64,000 nt of DNA. Source: Clostridium lacusfryxellense (GTDB taxonomy: Bacteria; Bacillota; Clostridia; Clostridiales; Clostridiaceae). The notes beneath the pieces are model-generated. The model was given only the letters and a program-made list of their open reading frames with translations, did not search any database and had not been told where the DNA came from. A program made the position numbers and the translations under genes. The DNA lies in contig NZ_JAHLEB010000012.1 in the NCBI RefSeq assembly GCF_018861735.1, positions 40,348 through 104,347 on the forward strand, given 5' to 3'. The stretch's first letter is position 1. The number at the start of each line of letters is the position of its first letter. Positions 51,234 through 61,900 of the stretch are shown here, one piece after another.

Positions 51234-52253
51234 TCATCTTATTTTTTGTTTCATAATTTCATACATTATTATGCCGCCAGCAACAGATGCATTTAAAGAT
51301 GTTATTTTTCCAACCATAGGTATTTTTACTAGCACATCACATTTTTCTTTTGTAAGTTTAGATATTCCTCTACCTTCACTTCCAATAACAAGGGCCACCG
51401 AACCAGTTAAATCTGTATTGAAAATGTAATCTTTTGCTTCCATATCCGCACCATAAACCCATACTCCACGTTTTTTAATTTCCTCTATTGCCGCATTTAT
51501 ATTTGTTACTTTTGCTATTTTCATATGTTCAATTGCACCAGCTGATGTTTTGTATACTGTCGGAGTAGCTCCAACATTCTTCCTCTTAGGTATTATTATT
51601 CCGTGAGCTCCACATACCTCAGCAGTTCTTATTATAGAACCAAAATTATGTGGATCTTCTATTTCATCTAATATAATAATAAAAGGCTTCTCTCCTCTTT
51701 CTTCTGCGCACTTAAATATGTCATTTATATCAAAGTATTTGTAAGGTGTTACTACAGCTATAACTCCTTGGTGTGATGAAGTTTGAGCCATTTGATCAAG
51801 CTTTCTTCTGTCTACTTCTTTTGTAACAATTCCTTTTTCTTTGGCTAGAGCTAGTACTACGCTTATAGACCCAACCAGATCCCCTTTTGCAATAAGAATA
51901 TATTCTACAGTTCTATCAGATTTAAGTGCCTCTATAACCGCATTTCTTCCTTCAATTAGGTCTTCTCTAATAATTTTAGGTTCTACTTCTTCATTTCCAC
52001 CACTATTTTTAGGAATCGCTACTGATCTCTCGCGAGTAAACTTTCTATTATCTGCTACCCCTTCATCACTTTGTCTGCTTTTTCTAGGACTTACTCTAGC
52101 TTTATCTTCTCGACTACTTGTAAATTCTCTACTCGTTTTAGCACCGCGTTCCCCAGTTCTACTTCTTTTAGAATCTGTTCCAGTTTTATCTTCCCGGCTA
52201 TTTGAAAACTTATTACTAGGTCTATTTCCTTGATATTTTTTATTATCACTCAT
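51234..52253 (-). CDS. rlmB: 23S rRNA (guanosine-2'-O-)-methyltransferase RlmB, with long basic N-terminal extension
   Basis: A SpoU/TrmH-type methyltransferase that modifies G2251-equivalent of 23S rRNA. I start at ATG 52253 (MSDNKKYQGN), with AGAGGT 8 nt upstream. Residues about 1-95 are a disordered, Arg/Ser/Lys-rich extension with two similar copies of about 29 residues (NSREDKTG... and SSREDKAR...). The substrate-binding domain (EGRNAVIEALKSD) and the knot-forming core (LDEIEDPHNFGSIIRTAEVCG, IGSEGRGISKL) follow. Confidence 0.93.
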   Translation of the reverse strand: MSDNKKYQGNRPSNKFSNSREDKTGTDSKRSRTGERGAKTSREFTSSREDKARVSPRKSRQSDEGVADNRKFTRERSVAIPKNSGGNEEVEPKIIREDLIEGRNAVIEALKSDRTVEYILIAKGDLVGSISVVLALAKEKGIVTKEVDRRKLDQMAQTSSHQGVIAVVTPYKYFDINDIFKCAEERGEKPFIIILDEIEDPHNFGSIIRTAEVCGAHGIIIPKRKNVGATPTVYKTSAGAIEHMKIAKVTNINAAIEEIKKRGVWVYGADMEAKDYIFNTDLTGSVALVIGSEGRGISKLTKEKCDVLVKIPMVGKITSLNASVAGGIIMYEIMKQKIR

Positions 52254-52474
52254 TTTTAATACCTCTCTCATTTAATATATTTAATATATTTTATATTTTT
52301 TATAATTTATTTTATAAATCATACCTATAACTGATTATTAAGACTTAAACAAGATTCATATACATTATAAAGTTTTCTTATCATATATCTACTTGACTAT
52401 AACAAAGTTTAGCTAATGATGCTATATTTTTTTCAGTCTTATACATATGTTCTATAATTTAACCCTAAGAAAAA

Positions 52475-52897
52475 TTATTTATCCCCTAAGTTGTGGTTTA
52501 TAATTCTCTCGAAAATTTCGTTCAACCTATCATTTTTCTCACTTAAGTATAAGAACCCCATTAACGCCTCAAATCCCGTTGCCCACTTATAATCATTCAA
52601 ATCAGCATTTTTGGGTGTTGTGGCACTTTTGGCGTTCCTACCTCTTTTAAACATGGTGAGCTCTTCTTCATCCAAATCATCTATAATAATCTTCATATAC
52701 TCGCTTTGTGCATGAGCTTTTACGTACTCAATTGCTTTTACATGAATCTTGTGCGCATTCATATCTCTATTTCTTTCTACAAGATAGGTTCTGATAAACA
52801 CCTCATAAATAGCATCCCCAACTATTGCAAGAACTAGCGGATTTAATTGTTTTACTTGCTGGATTGTAAATTTACCTTTTAGAATATTAAACTCCAT
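52475..52897 (-). CDS. mrnC: Mini-ribonuclease III
   Basis: A 140-residue dsRNA nuclease that matures 23S rRNA. It has the RNase III catalytic fold (LVLAIVGDAIYEVFIR and ATGFEALMGFLYL) without a dsRNA-binding domain, as expected. A 220-bp AT-rich gap separates it from rlmB, with no clear signal. Confidence 0.95.
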   Translation of the reverse strand: MEFNILKGKFTIQQVKQLNPLVLAIVGDAIYEVFIRTYLVERNRDMNAHKIHVKAIEYVKAHAQSEYMKIIIDDLDEEELTMFKRGRNAKSATTPKNADLNDYKWATGFEALMGFLYLSEKNDRLNEIFERIINHNLGDK

Positions 52898-52930
52898 GTT
52901 TATTCTCCTTTAAACTATCAATTATTCTAT

Positions 52931-54643
52931 CTATAATATTATGTTATTATTATTAAATTCTTCTTTGACTCTATTAATAACTGAACCTATTTGAATTATT
53001 TCATTTTCTTGCTCGCTTCTCAATTTAAACTCAACATTACCTTCAGAAATCCTTTTGCCTACCGTAATTCTAATTGGAATTCCAATTAAATCTAAATCCT
53101 TAAATTTAACTCCAACTCGCTCATTTCTATCATCCATAAGAACCTCAACTCCTATCTTCTTTAGGTTATCATAAATTTCTTGAGCAATTTCCATCTGCCC
53201 TTCATCTTTTGTAGACACTGGTACTACTACAACCTGATATGGAGCTACAGACAAAGGCCATTTTATACCATTCTCGTCGTGATTCTGCTCTATAATAGCT
53301 GCCATGGTTCTATTGATACCTATCCCATAACATCCCATAACTAGGGGTTTATTTTTTCCATCTTGACCAATAAATGTTGCATTCATAGCCTTCGAATACT
53401 TTGTTCCGAGTTTAAATATATGTCCTACCTCTACACCTCTAGCAATTGTGAGCGCGGACCCACATTTAGTGCATTTATCTCCCTCATTAACATTTCTATA
53501 ATCCCCTACTATGCCATTAAAATCTTTTCCGTAATTAACATTTTCATAGTGGTATCCTGTATCATTTGCGCCAACTATAAAATTATACATATTTACTATT
53601 TCTTCATCTACTAATAATATATCGGCCACAATTCCAATTGGCCCAGCAAATCCAACTGCTGCGGAAGTTGATGTCATTACAGTCTCTGCATCTGCCATTT
53701 CGAACTCTAGCGCTCCACCTATTTTGTTTTTTACTTTAGTCTCATTTAATTGCCTGTCTCCACGTAGCACAATAGCAATTACTCTCTTATCAGCTTTGTA
53801 TATAAGAGTCTTTGCAAATCCTTTAGATGTGGTATTAAAGAACTTCTCTAGGTCCTCAATAGTTTTTACATTTGGGGTTAATATTTTGTTAAGTTCCTTA
53901 AACTCCTTTTTTTCCATAATCTCTGGAGTTCCTGGTGCCTTCTCCATATTAGCTGCATAACTACATGAAGTGCAGAAGACCACCTCATCTTCACCAACTT
54001 CAGATTTAACCATAAATTCTGCTGAACCTGACCCACCCATTGCTCCAGAATCGGCTTCTACTGCCTTACATGTAAGTCCACATTTTTTGAAAATATTATT
54101 GTAGGCATCATACATTTTATTATAAGACTTATCCAACGCCTCATTGCTAGCATCAAAACTATAAGCATCTTTCATTATAAACTCTCTTGACCTCATAACA
54201 CCAAATCTTGGTCTTCGTTCATCTCTATACTTCGTTTGAATTTGATATAGATTTAATGGTAGTTGTTTATAAGATTTAATTTCATTTCTAGCTATATCTG
54301 TAAATACTTCTTCATGTGTAGGTCCTAAACAGAATTCTCTTTCATTTCTATCTTTTAATCTAAATAACTCTGCTCCATAAACATCCCATCTTCCCGACTC
54401 TACCCATAGTTCTGACGGAATTAGAGCTGATGCTAAAAACTCTTGTGCATCAGCAGCATCCATTCCCTGTCTAACAACGTCTTCGATCTTTTTTATAACT
54501 TTTATTCCAAATGGCAAATAATTATATACTCCTGAGGCCATTTTCCTTATCATCCCAGCTCTTAACATTAACTGATGACTTGCTATCTCTGACTCAGCCG
54601 GTACTTCTCTTAAAGTACTAATTAGCATTTTAGATAACTTCAT
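52931..54643 (-). CDS. proS: Prolyl-tRNA synthetase
   Basis: A 570-residue class-II bacterial-type (ProRS with insertion domain) enzyme. Motif 2 is near [27 protein letters not shown], motif 3 near [14 protein letters not shown], and the YbaK-like editing insertion (about 230-385) includes [17 protein letters not shown]-box leader controls it. Confidence 0.97.
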   Translation of the reverse strand: MKLSKMLISTLREVPAESEIASHQLMLRAGMIRKMASGVYNYLPFGIKVIKKIEDVVRQGMDAADAQEFLASALIPSELWVESGRWDVYGAELFRLKDRNEREFCLGPTHEEVFTDIARNEIKSYKQLPLNLYQIQTKYRDERRPRFGVMRSREFIMKDAYSFDASNEALDKSYNKMYDAYNNIFKKCGLTCKAVEADSGAMGGSGSAEFMVKSEVGEDEVVFCTSCSYAANMEKAPGTPEIMEKKEFKELNKILTPNVKTIEDLEKFFNTTSKGFAKTLIYKADKRVIAIVLRGDRQLNETKVKNKIGGALEFEMADAETVMTSTSAAVGFAGPIGIVADILLVDEEIVNMYNFIVGANDTGYHYENVNYGKDFNGIVGDYRNVNEGDKCTKCGSALTIARGVEVGHIFKLGTKYSKAMNATFIGQDGKNKPLVMGCYGIGINRTMAAIIEQNHDENGIKWPLSVAPYQVVVVPVSTKDEGQMEIAQEIYDNLKKIGVEVLMDDRNERVGVKFKDLDLIGIPIRITVGKRISEGNVEFKLRSEQENEIIQIGSVINRVKEEFNNNNIIL

Positions 54644-54700
54644 GATTATTCCTCCTTATATATTTTAGACACATTCAATAAAAAACGAATCAGTATACAG

Positions 54701-54905
54701 CAAAAAAACAAAGAATTCACCCCGTTTTAGGGCGAATTCTTCGCTGTACCACCTAAATCTACACTCATTCTTTACCGATATATAGTACCGATAGTTTTTC
54801 TACAGCTCAAAAGCTGGTTCAAAACCTTTGAAAATCTCTCAGCTTAATATTTTCTCTCTGTAAATTGGTCTCTACTATTCTTCATCATTGCCTTATATTT
54901 ATTTG
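54701..54905 (-). promoter_or_regulatory. T-box riboswitch (proline) before proS
   Basis: Minus strand: a Stem I with GATGAAGAATAGTAG and GAACCAG, where CCA would be the proline specifier; the T-box AGGTGGTACAGCG at 54754-54742; and a terminator AAGAATTCGCCC / GGGGTGAATTCTT followed by a T run (54741-54701). Uncharged tRNA-Pro would stabilise the antiterminator and allow proS transcription. Confidence 0.92.
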
Positions 54906-54933
54906 TATAAAATATTCTTTATAGTTACTAATA

Positions 54934-54962
54934 AACATACACATTAAATATGATTGTGTCAA
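54934..54962 (-). promoter_or_regulatory. proS promoter
   Basis: Minus strand TTGACA, 17 bp, TATGTT, just upstream of the T-box leader and just downstream of the ispD stop. Confidence 0.75.
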
Positions 54963-54989
54963 CATTCATTAGCAACTCCCACTATTAAA

Positions 54990-55679
54990 CTATGTTACCT
55001 TTTCTAATATTTGTTTTCCAATTTCTAAGTCTTCTGGTGTTGTCACCTTTATATTATTGTAGCTTCCCTCGTAAAGATATACTTTATTACCATATCTCTC
55101 TACCACCATTGTATCATCGGTTACCATAATATCTTCATTATTAATTCTATTATGACAATCTAATATAAGTTCATACCTAAACGCTTGAGGTGTTTGAACA
55201 CAGAAAAACATTTCTCTATTGGGTGATTTCATAGAAAACCCTGAAGCATCTTTCATCTTAATAGTATCCTTAGGCATCACTCCACAAGCAGTTGCTCCAT
55301 ATAAATTAGCATAACGGACTGCATTTTGAATAATAGATTCATTTATAAATGGCCTAGCCCCATCATGAATTAGTACAATATCACAATTTGTTACGGCCCT
55401 CAGACCATTTAACACAGAATGTTGTCTTTCTTTGCCACCGATAACTACATTTTTAACTTTCAAAAAATTATATTTTTTAACTATTTCTTCTCTGCAGTAG
55501 TCATCTTCACCATCTGCCACCACTAAAATAATATCATCAATACAATCGCTCTGCGTAAAAGCCTTTAACGTATAGTATAAAACGGGATACCCTTTAATAT
55601 GTAAGTATTGTTTATTAATAGATTCACCCATCCGTTTTCCTTTTCCAGCTGCCAAAACTATGGCACAGTTTCTACTCAT
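54990..55679 (-). CDS. ispD: 2-C-methyl-D-erythritol 4-phosphate cytidylyltransferase
   Basis: It makes CDP-methylerythritol in the MEP isoprenoid pathway. The 229 residues begin MSRNCAIVLAAGKGKRMG, the nucleotide-binding loop, and include VLIHDGARPF and TPQAFRY. The ATG at 55679 fits GAGGG 5 nt upstream. The usual partner ispF is not adjacent. Confidence 0.95.
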   Translation of the reverse strand: MSRNCAIVLAAGKGKRMGESINKQYLHIKGYPVLYYTLKAFTQSDCIDDIILVVADGEDDYCREEIVKKYNFLKVKNVVIGGKERQHSVLNGLRAVTNCDIVLIHDGARPFINESIIQNAVRYANLYGATACGVMPKDTIKMKDASGFSMKSPNREMFFCVQTPQAFRYELILDCHNRINNEDIMVTDDTMVVERYGNKVYLYEGSYNNIKVTTPEDLEIGKQILEKVT

Positions 55680-55704
55680 CAAAACCCTCGCTTACGTAAT
55701 ATGT

Positions 55705-56817
55705 TTAGCTTTTTACTAAAGAATCCTTATTTTTAGCAAAAATCATTCTGCCTGCAGCGGTCTGAAGTACTGATGTTACAATAACAACTATATTCTCACC
55801 AATATAACGTCTTCCACCTTCAACAACAATCATTGTTCCATCATCTAAATACGCTATTCCTTGCCCAGATTCTTTTCCATCTTTCATCACTTGAATCTTC
55901 ATTTCTTCTCCAGGTAAAACTACTGGTTTTACTGCATTTGCAAGTTCATTAATATTTAAAACTGGAACGCCTTGGAATTCAGCTACCTTGTTAAGGTTGA
56001 AATCGTTTGTAATTACTTTACCATTCAATACTTGAGCTAACTTTAAAAGTTTGCTATCCACTTCTGCAATCTCAGGAAAATCCTTTTCCCAAATTTCAAC
56101 TTCAATATTTAGTTCCTTTTGAATTTTATTCAATATGTCAAGACCTCTTCTTCCTCTATTCCTCTTAAGCCCATCTGACGAATCTGCTATGTGTCTAAGC
56201 TCTTCTAATACAAATGTAGGAATTACAAGTGGCCCTTCAACAAAGCCCGTTTGACAAATATCAAATATTCTACCATCAATTATTACTGATGTATCTAATA
56301 CCTTTGGATTTTCATTAGTAAATCCCTTGGCTTTCTTATCTTTATAACCATTACTTTTTTTAGTGCTTGTGAAGAAAGATTGTATTTCATCTCTTTTTCT
56401 AGCACAGAAATCTGCCCCTAAGGCCGCCATTATAACTGTAAAAATAACCGCAATAATGTTCCATATAGGTGATTGATATTTAAATAATCCAGCAACTAAA
56501 GATGCAATTACAAGCCCAATTATTGCCCCACCAGTTCCAAATATAATTTGCGAAGTCGGCATTTTTTGTGTGCTTTTTTCCACATAATCCATGAATTTCA
56601 TTATTAAAGATACTAGTACAGGGGATAATAGAAATAGAATAACCCCAAAAACTAAAGTAGAAAAAATTACTAATATTATTCCCTGAATCCCATTTTTAAA
56701 ATAATTAAGATCACCTAAATATTTTGTGCTTAGAAGCATACCTCCTATTAAATACCCTAAAATTAGTCCTATGATCGTAAACAGTCCTCTTAATATATTT
56801 TTTAACAAAAACTTCAC
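55705..56817 (-). CDS. Membrane PIN-TRAM protein (YacL family)
   Basis: A 370-residue protein: about four membrane helices in residues 1-155, a PIN nuclease-like domain (LDTSVIIDGRIFDICQ, with Asp and later EVDSKLLKLAQ and VITNDFNLNKVAE) and a C-terminal TRAM domain (GQGIAYLDDGTMIVVEGGR). Acidic residues expected of a PIN nuclease are present. Its RNA target is unknown. Next to ispD and the CarD gene, as in Bacillus. Confidence 0.9.
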   Translation of the reverse strand: MKFLLKNILRGLFTIIGLILGYLIGGMLLSTKYLGDLNYFKNGIQGIILVIFSTLVFGVILFLLSPVLVSLIMKFMDYVEKSTQKMPTSQIIFGTGGAIIGLVIASLVAGLFKYQSPIWNIIAVIFTVIMAALGADFCARKRDEIQSFFTSTKKSNGYKDKKAKGFTNENPKVLDTSVIIDGRIFDICQTGFVEGPLVIPTFVLEELRHIADSSDGLKRNRGRRGLDILNKIQKELNIEVEIWEKDFPEIAEVDSKLLKLAQVLNGKVITNDFNLNKVAEFQGVPVLNINELANAVKPVVLPGEEMKIQVMKDGKESGQGIAYLDDGTMIVVEGGRRYIGENIVVIVTSVLQTAAGRMIFAKNKDSLVKS

Positions 56818-56924
56818 CTCCCTTTAAATTATTAACACTTATTTGAATTTATATCCTGTTATTATCTAATATATACTATAAAGTTGTGTATTTCAATAAA
56901 ATATGTCACACAATTAACAATTTG

Positions 56925-57398
56925 TTAAACTAAATCTCTTATTCTACGTAATGCTTGCTCCATATCTATCCCTAGCACTAGCATTATTTCACTTGCAACC
57001 ATTCCTTCAACTCTTTCTAGAATCTTTACTTCTCCTGGTGGAAGCATATCTTGACCCTTTAAATAATATAAATCTGTAATTACCTGACACATTTTTAAAG
57101 TGTCCCCACTTTGGATTTTTTTCTTATTACTTCTATATCTATTATTCCAATTACTTTCTATTCCTTGAGTATGATTTGATATTGTACTTAAAACTTCTTG
57201 GAGCTCTACTTCATTTAAAACATTTCTTATTTTATGGTTCACAATTTTGTCTATTGGAATCATAAAATTCATATCATCAAGCAAAAGATATATATTTATA
57301 TATTTATTATTTATATTAGAGTGTTCCTTCATATCTATATCCTGAATATAACCTGCACCATAGTCAGCTAGAAATACTTTTTGGCCAATATTTAACAT
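56925..57398 (-). CDS. CarD-family transcription regulator
   Basis: A 157-residue protein with an N-terminal Tudor-like RNA-polymerase interaction domain (about 1-60, IGQKVFLADYGAGYIQDI) and an alpha-helical C-terminal domain ending ERVEGMVASEIMLVLGIDMEQALRRI. CarD/CdnL proteins bind RNA polymerase beta and stabilise open complexes. Its place beside disA and the PIN-TRAM gene is conserved. Confidence 0.9.
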   Translation of the reverse strand: MLNIGQKVFLADYGAGYIQDIDMKEHSNINNKYINIYLLLDDMNFMIPIDKIVNHKIRNVLNEVELQEVLSTISNHTQGIESNWNNRYRSNKKKIQSGDTLKMCQVITDLYYLKGQDMLPPGEVKILERVEGMVASEIMLVLGIDMEQALRRIRDLV

Positions 57399-57470
57399 AA
57401 CAGTCCCCCTATCAATAAATCTCTTGTTGATTTATTATATATTCATAGGGTGAAATACGTACTTAATATA

Positions 57471-57500
57471 TTGACAAAAACATAATATAAAACCTATAAT
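57471..57500 (+). promoter_or_regulatory. Promoter of the plus-strand gene at 57545
   Basis: TTGACA, 18 bp, TATAAT, about 45 nt upstream of the ATG. This is a strong vegetative promoter by sequence. Confidence 0.85.
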
Positions 57501-57544
57501 TAAGATAGTATAGTTAGATAAATCTTTACAAGGAGTTGAACTTA

Positions 57545-57949
57545 ATGAAAGATTGTATATTTGATAATTTTCAAAATTCCGTAGATGAGTCTCTGATAAG
57601 GCATAGAAGTATTTTAGATATAGTTACTAAACTTCAAGAGTCTGGGGCAAGAGTCAATCGCGCTGTTGCAAAATCTGTTACCAATTGTGGATGCATTAAC
57701 GTTGAAGCAAAAAAGCAAAATACTCCTGCCACTGTAGATGATTTGGATTTAGACACCCTTAGTTCTTCAATCGATAATCACATGCAAGGTAGTCTTTGCG
57801 AGAACTGCAGAGAAGTTATAGAAAAAGAACTCGGTAACAATCTTTTTTATATTGCTTCTCTATGTAACCTTGTGGACTTAAATTTGTATGATGTTCTTTT
57901 AAAGGAATATAACAAGATTAGTACTTTAGGTAAATATACTATGAGGTAG
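57545..57949 (+). CDS. Small conserved-looking clostridial protein with CGC and CxxC motifs, function unknown
   Basis: A 134-residue, mostly helical protein. The ATG at 57545 is chosen because AAGGAG lies 9 nt upstream; a TTG at 57536 directly abuts that site. It has NCGCI near residue 54 and CENC near 96, so it could bind metal or form disulfides, and it lacks membrane segments. It resembles MazG-like all-alpha proteins in composition, but I cannot confirm this. It is the only plus-strand gene in the 50-63 kb region, between carD and disA, with a strong promoter and its own terminator. Confidence 0.75.
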   Translation: MKDCIFDNFQNSVDESLIRHRSILDIVTKLQESGARVNRAVAKSVTNCGCINVEAKKQNTPATVDDLDLDTLSSSIDNHMQGSLCENCREVIEKELGNNLFYIASLCNLVDLNLYDVLLKEYNKISTLGKYTMR

Positions 57950-57995
57950 CAAATATAGCACAAGATAAGTTAAAACTCATTTTGTGCTATATTTG
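57950..57995. terminator. Bidirectional terminator overlapping the disA stop
   Basis: AAATATAGCACAA and TTGTGCTATATTT form a 13-bp stem between the converging small gene and disA. The disA stop codon (57987-57989) lies inside the stem. Confidence 0.8.
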
Positions 57996-59051
57996 TTTGT
58001 CTAGCGTAAGTTGCTCTTTTAACCTTCTTAATCCATTTTTAATAGTTTTTGCTCTTGCTTCACCAATACCTTCCACACTATCAAGTTGCTGATAGGAAGC
58101 TTCCATTATCGCTTTCAATTCTCTAAAGTGCTTAACTAGATTTTCTATAACATTTACAGGTATCCTAGCTATTTTATTGAGCATCCTATATCCTCTTGGA
58201 GAAATGAGAGTATCAACCAATGGGACACCTACATATCCAATGATTTTAGATATAAAGTCTAAGTCTAGTAATTCGACTGAACTCATCTTTTCAATTTGAC
58301 CATACATTTGAGTATAACTCATACCACTTTGACAATAATCTCTTATTAATAATATTCCATCCTCTTCAACACTTCTAATTAATTCATTTAGTTGCATCGA
58401 AATTAATCTTCCTTCATTTCCAAGTTCACATATATGTCTCTCAATTTCACTTACTATTCTCATAACCATCTCCGTTCTTTGAATTGCTGATATAACATCA
58501 AAGAGGGTAGCTAGATCTTGAAACTCTAACAGATTTAAATTACTTACTACTCGTTCAAGAACAGAAACATATTTTTCTAATGTCTGAACAGCTTGATTTG
58601 CTTTTGCTAAAATAATACTACTATCCCTTAAAACATATTTTATATCATCTTTATATACTGTTATAATAGTTCTTCTCTGTGATATTGCAACAACAATATA
58701 CCCCGTTTGCTTAGCTATTCTCTGAGCTGTTCTATGTCTTGTTCCAGTTTCAAATGTTGGTATTGTAGAACTTGGCATAAGTTGGGTATTGGCATACAGT
58801 ATTTTCTTCAAATCCGTGCTTATTACTATAGCCCCATCCATTTTTGCTAGCTCATATATATACGCAGGACTATATTCTGCATTTATTCCAAAACCCCCGT
58901 CTACAATATCTAATATTTCTTTACCGTCGCCCAAAACAATAAGTCCACCAGTTTTAGCCTTTAAAATATTTTCAAGCCCTTCTCTAAGTGTTGTTCCTGG
59001 TGCCATTATTTTTAATATTCCCATAAGTTCCTTACTTTTCTCTTCTCTCAT
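57987..59051 (-). CDS. disA: DNA-integrity scanning diadenylate cyclase DisA
   Basis: A 354-residue cytoplasmic c-di-AMP synthase that checks DNA for branched structures during sporulation. The DisA_N domain has the catalytic DGA (about 72-74) and GTRHRTAQR (about 102-110). A linker and a C-terminal HhH DNA-binding domain ([17 protein letters not shown]) follow. In this window radA does not lie between clpC and disA. A second cyclase, CdaA, is at 4995-5843. Confidence 0.96.
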   Translation of the reverse strand: MREEKSKELMGILKIMAPGTTLREGLENILKAKTGGLIVLGDGKEILDIVDGGFGINAEYSPAYIYELAKMDGAIVISTDLKKILYANTQLMPSSTIPTFETGTRHRTAQRIAKQTGYIVVAISQRRTIITVYKDDIKYVLRDSSIILAKANQAVQTLEKYVSVLERVVSNLNLLEFQDLATLFDVISAIQRTEMVMRIVSEIERHICELGNEGRLISMQLNELIRSVEEDGILLIRDYCQSGMSYTQMYGQIEKMSSVELLDLDFISKIIGYVGVPLVDTLISPRGYRMLNKIARIPVNVIENLVKHFRELKAIMEASYQQLDSVEGIGEARAKTIKNGLRRLKEQLTLDKQI

Positions 59052-59154
59052 ATATTCTCCCTACTTAATAATAATATTAGAACTCCTATGTATATTTATT
59101 CTAAACAATATTATTTTAAAATCATTCTATTATAATATTGTCATTTTCTATAAA

Positions 59155-59182
59155 TTAAAAAACCACTCAAGAGTGGTTTTTT
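59155..59182. terminator. Terminator after clpC
   Basis: AAAAAACCACTC, AA, GAGTGGTTTTTT is a textbook hairpin flanked by A and T runs, 50 bp after the clpC stop. Confidence 0.95.
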
Positions 59183-59231
59183 AATAATTATTCCATTATA
59201 ATTATATACTTTTAAATGTATATAAACAACA

Positions 59232-61673
59232 TTAAACGTGCAAAGTCTTAAAAATCAATTTGCTATTTTCCATTATAACAGTTACATTATCACCTTTTAA
59301 AATATTACCATTAAGTATTTCTTCAGATAACTTATCTTCCACTAACTTAGTGATTTCTCGTCTAAGTGGTCTAGCTCCATAAGTAGTATTAAGTCCAGAT
59401 TTAGCTAAATGTTTTTTAGTTTCCTCATCAAAGGTAATATTAATTTCAAGTTCCTTAAGGCGCTTGGTAACGACCTTAAGCATTATTTCAACTATTTTAT
59501 ATAAATCATCCTGCTCTAGTGAATGAAATACAATTATATCATCTATTCTATTCAAGAATTCAGGTCTAAATGAAAGCTTTAACTCATCCATTATATTCTC
59601 TTTCATTTTTTCATATTCTGAGTTTTCATCATTCTCTTTTATATCAAACCCTAAATATTTTTGCTTTTTTAGGGTAGATGCCCCAACATTTGATGTCATT
59701 ATAATAACTGTATTTTTAAAATCTATTGTCTTGCCGCTACCATCTGTTAGCCTTCCATCCTCTAATATTTGTAATAAAATATTAACTACATCTGGATGTG
59801 CTTTTTCGATTTCATCAAATAGTATAACCGAATATGGATTTCTCCTAACCTTCTCTGTTAATTGACCACCCTCATCAAACCCCACATATCCTGGTGGTGA
59901 ACCCATCATTCTTGAAACAGTATGCTTATCCATGTATTCTGACATATCTATTCTTATCATATTATTTTCATCGCCAAACATAGCGTCTGCTAAAGCCTTA
60001 GATAATTCAGTTTTTCCAACACCAGTTGGTCCTAAGAATATAAAGGAACCTATAGGCCTTTTAGGGTCATTTAGACCTACTCTCGCTCGTCTTATAGCCT
60101 TTGAAATAGATTTGACTGCTTCGCTCTGTCCTACTACCCTCGCGTGGAGCGATTCTTCTAATTTTAGTAACCGCTCTGATTCCTTTTGTGTCAATCTCTC
60201 TATAGGAATATGAATCCATCTAGACACAACATTAGCGATTTCAATTTCCGAGACAATTAGTTCATCTGCCTGATTCTGTGTTTTCCAATTATTTTTGAAA
60301 TCATATAATTTATCCTTCAATTGTTTCTCAGTATCTCTTATTCTAGCTGCTTTTTCAAAATCTTGTACTGATATAGCATCGGCTTTTTCTTTAGATATTT
60401 TATCTATTTCGTCCTCCAAATTCTTCAAATTCGGAGGAGTGGTCAAATTCTGAATTCTTACTTTTGCGCCAGCCTCATCTATAAGATCTATTGCTTTATC
60501 AGGTAAATACCTATCTGCTATATACCTGTGTGATAAACTAACAGCGGCCTCAATAGCAGCATCAGTAATTTTCACTCTATGATGTGCTTCATACTTATCT
60601 CTTAATCCTTTTAGTATTTGAATAGCCTCTTCTTTACTTGGCTCTCCAACAATTATAGGTTGAAATCTTCGCTCAAGTGCTGAATCTTTTTCAATATGTT
60701 TTCTATATTCATCTATAGTTGTCGCACCAATGCATTGTAGCTCTCCGCGGGCAAGGGCTGGCTTTAATATATTAGATGCATCAATTGCTCCCTCTGCTCC
60801 TCCTGCTCCAATTATAGTATGAATTTCATCTATGAATATAATAACATTGCCTTCTACTAATATCTCTTTCATAACCGACTTAAGCCTCTCTTCAAACTCA
60901 CCTCGGTATTTTGAACCTGCGACCATTGATGATATATCCAAAGTTATAACTCTTTTATCCTTTAAAATCTCAGGGATACTGCCTGTTGCTATTCTTTGTG
61001 CAAGTCCTTCTGCTATAGCTGTTTTCCCTACACCGGGTTCTCCAATAAGGCATGGGTTATTTTTCATTCTTCTGCACAAAATTTCTAAAAGCCTTTGAGT
61101 TTCATTATCCCTCCCTATAACCGGATCAAGTTTTCCTTCTCTTGCCATTTCAGTTAAGTCTTTACCAAATTGATCTAAACTTGGCGTAGTACTCTTTTGT
61201 TTCCCTTTTGATGTGCTTCCCTTTGGATTGTCCTCTGAGCACCAATTATTCAATATATCATTTCTAAGTTTATTAAAGTCCACTCCTAAGTTAGCCAAAA
61301 TTGTATACGCAACACCCTCTGATTCTTTAATCAATGCAAGTAAAATATGTTCTGGACTAATATAGTTATGACTTAAATTCCTTGCTTCTAAAAGACTAAG
61401 TTCCAGTAACCTTTTCGTTCTCGGCGTTAGGGGTATTTCATTCCTACGCATTTCTACGTCACCTTCGCCTTCATACTCTATTATTAATTTTTTTACTGCC
61501 TCAGAGGAAATTTTCATATCATTTAATGATTTTTTACATAATCCATCTTGTTCCCTTAAAACTCCGAGAAGTATATGTTCAGTACCTACATACCCATGCC
61601 TTAATTGTTGTGCTTCTTCTTGGGCATATACTAAAACCTTTTGTGCTCTTTCCGTAAATTTATTAAACATCAT
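59232..61673 (-). CDS. clpC: ATP-dependent Clp protease ATPase ClpC
   Basis: An 813-residue AAA+ unfoldase that feeds ClpP. The N-terminal repeat domain starts [22 protein letters not shown]1 has GEPGVGKT, the middle domain holds a UVR-like motif ([19 protein letters not shown]), and D2 has [15 protein letters not shown]. The ATG pair at 61673 has GAGG 9 nt upstream. The usual ctsR-mcsA-mcsB genes are absent upstream, and no GGTCAAA-type CtsR box is visible. Confidence 0.97.
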   Translation of the reverse strand: MMFNKFTERAQKVLVYAQEEAQQLRHGYVGTEHILLGVLREQDGLCKKSLNDMKISSEAVKKLIIEYEGEGDVEMRRNEIPLTPRTKRLLELSLLEARNLSHNYISPEHILLALIKESEGVAYTILANLGVDFNKLRNDILNNWCSEDNPKGSTSKGKQKSTTPSLDQFGKDLTEMAREGKLDPVIGRDNETQRLLEILCRRMKNNPCLIGEPGVGKTAIAEGLAQRIATGSIPEILKDKRVITLDISSMVAGSKYRGEFEERLKSVMKEILVEGNVIIFIDEIHTIIGAGGAEGAIDASNILKPALARGELQCIGATTIDEYRKHIEKDSALERRFQPIIVGEPSKEEAIQILKGLRDKYEAHHRVKITDAAIEAAVSLSHRYIADRYLPDKAIDLIDEAGAKVRIQNLTTPPNLKNLEDEIDKISKEKADAISVQDFEKAARIRDTEKQLKDKLYDFKNNWKTQNQADELIVSEIEIANVVSRWIHIPIERLTQKESERLLKLEESLHARVVGQSEAVKSISKAIRRARVGLNDPKRPIGSFIFLGPTGVGKTELSKALADAMFGDENNMIRIDMSEYMDKHTVSRMMGSPPGYVGFDEGGQLTEKVRRNPYSVILFDEIEKAHPDVVNILLQILEDGRLTDGSGKTIDFKNTVIIMTSNVGASTLKKQKYLGFDIKENDENSEYEKMKENIMDELKLSFRPEFLNRIDDIIVFHSLEQDDLYKIVEIMLKVVTKRLKELEINITFDEETKKHLAKSGLNTTYGARPLRREITKLVEDKLSEEILNGNILKGDNVTVIMENSKLIFKTLHV

Positions 61674-61821
61674 ATTATAATACCTCACTTGCAATCAATT
61701 TACTTTTACCTTTAATTATGCCCAATTTTGTTGCAATTCTTACATAACATCATAAAATTATTTAATAAATCTAAAGTAAAGTGTTTTTCATAAAATTATT
61801 CTAATAATTTTTCAGAATAAT

Positions 61822-61860
61822 AGAAAGGCTTATCCCCCTTAAATCTTAAGATAAGCCCTT
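61822..61860 (-). terminator. Terminator after the M24 peptidase gene
   Basis: On the minus strand GGCTTATC and GATAAGCC form a stem followed by TTTCTATTATT, about 40 nt after the stop. It separates this gene from clpC. Confidence 0.8.
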
Positions 61861-61900
61861 TTAAATCAAAATTTATAAGATATTAATTTACGTCAAAAAA

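Noticed and set aside
52254..52330. Very AT-rich stretch of ATTTAATATAT-type repeats
   Set aside because: Low complexity in an AT-rich genome; no repeat unit or known signal, so not called as an element.
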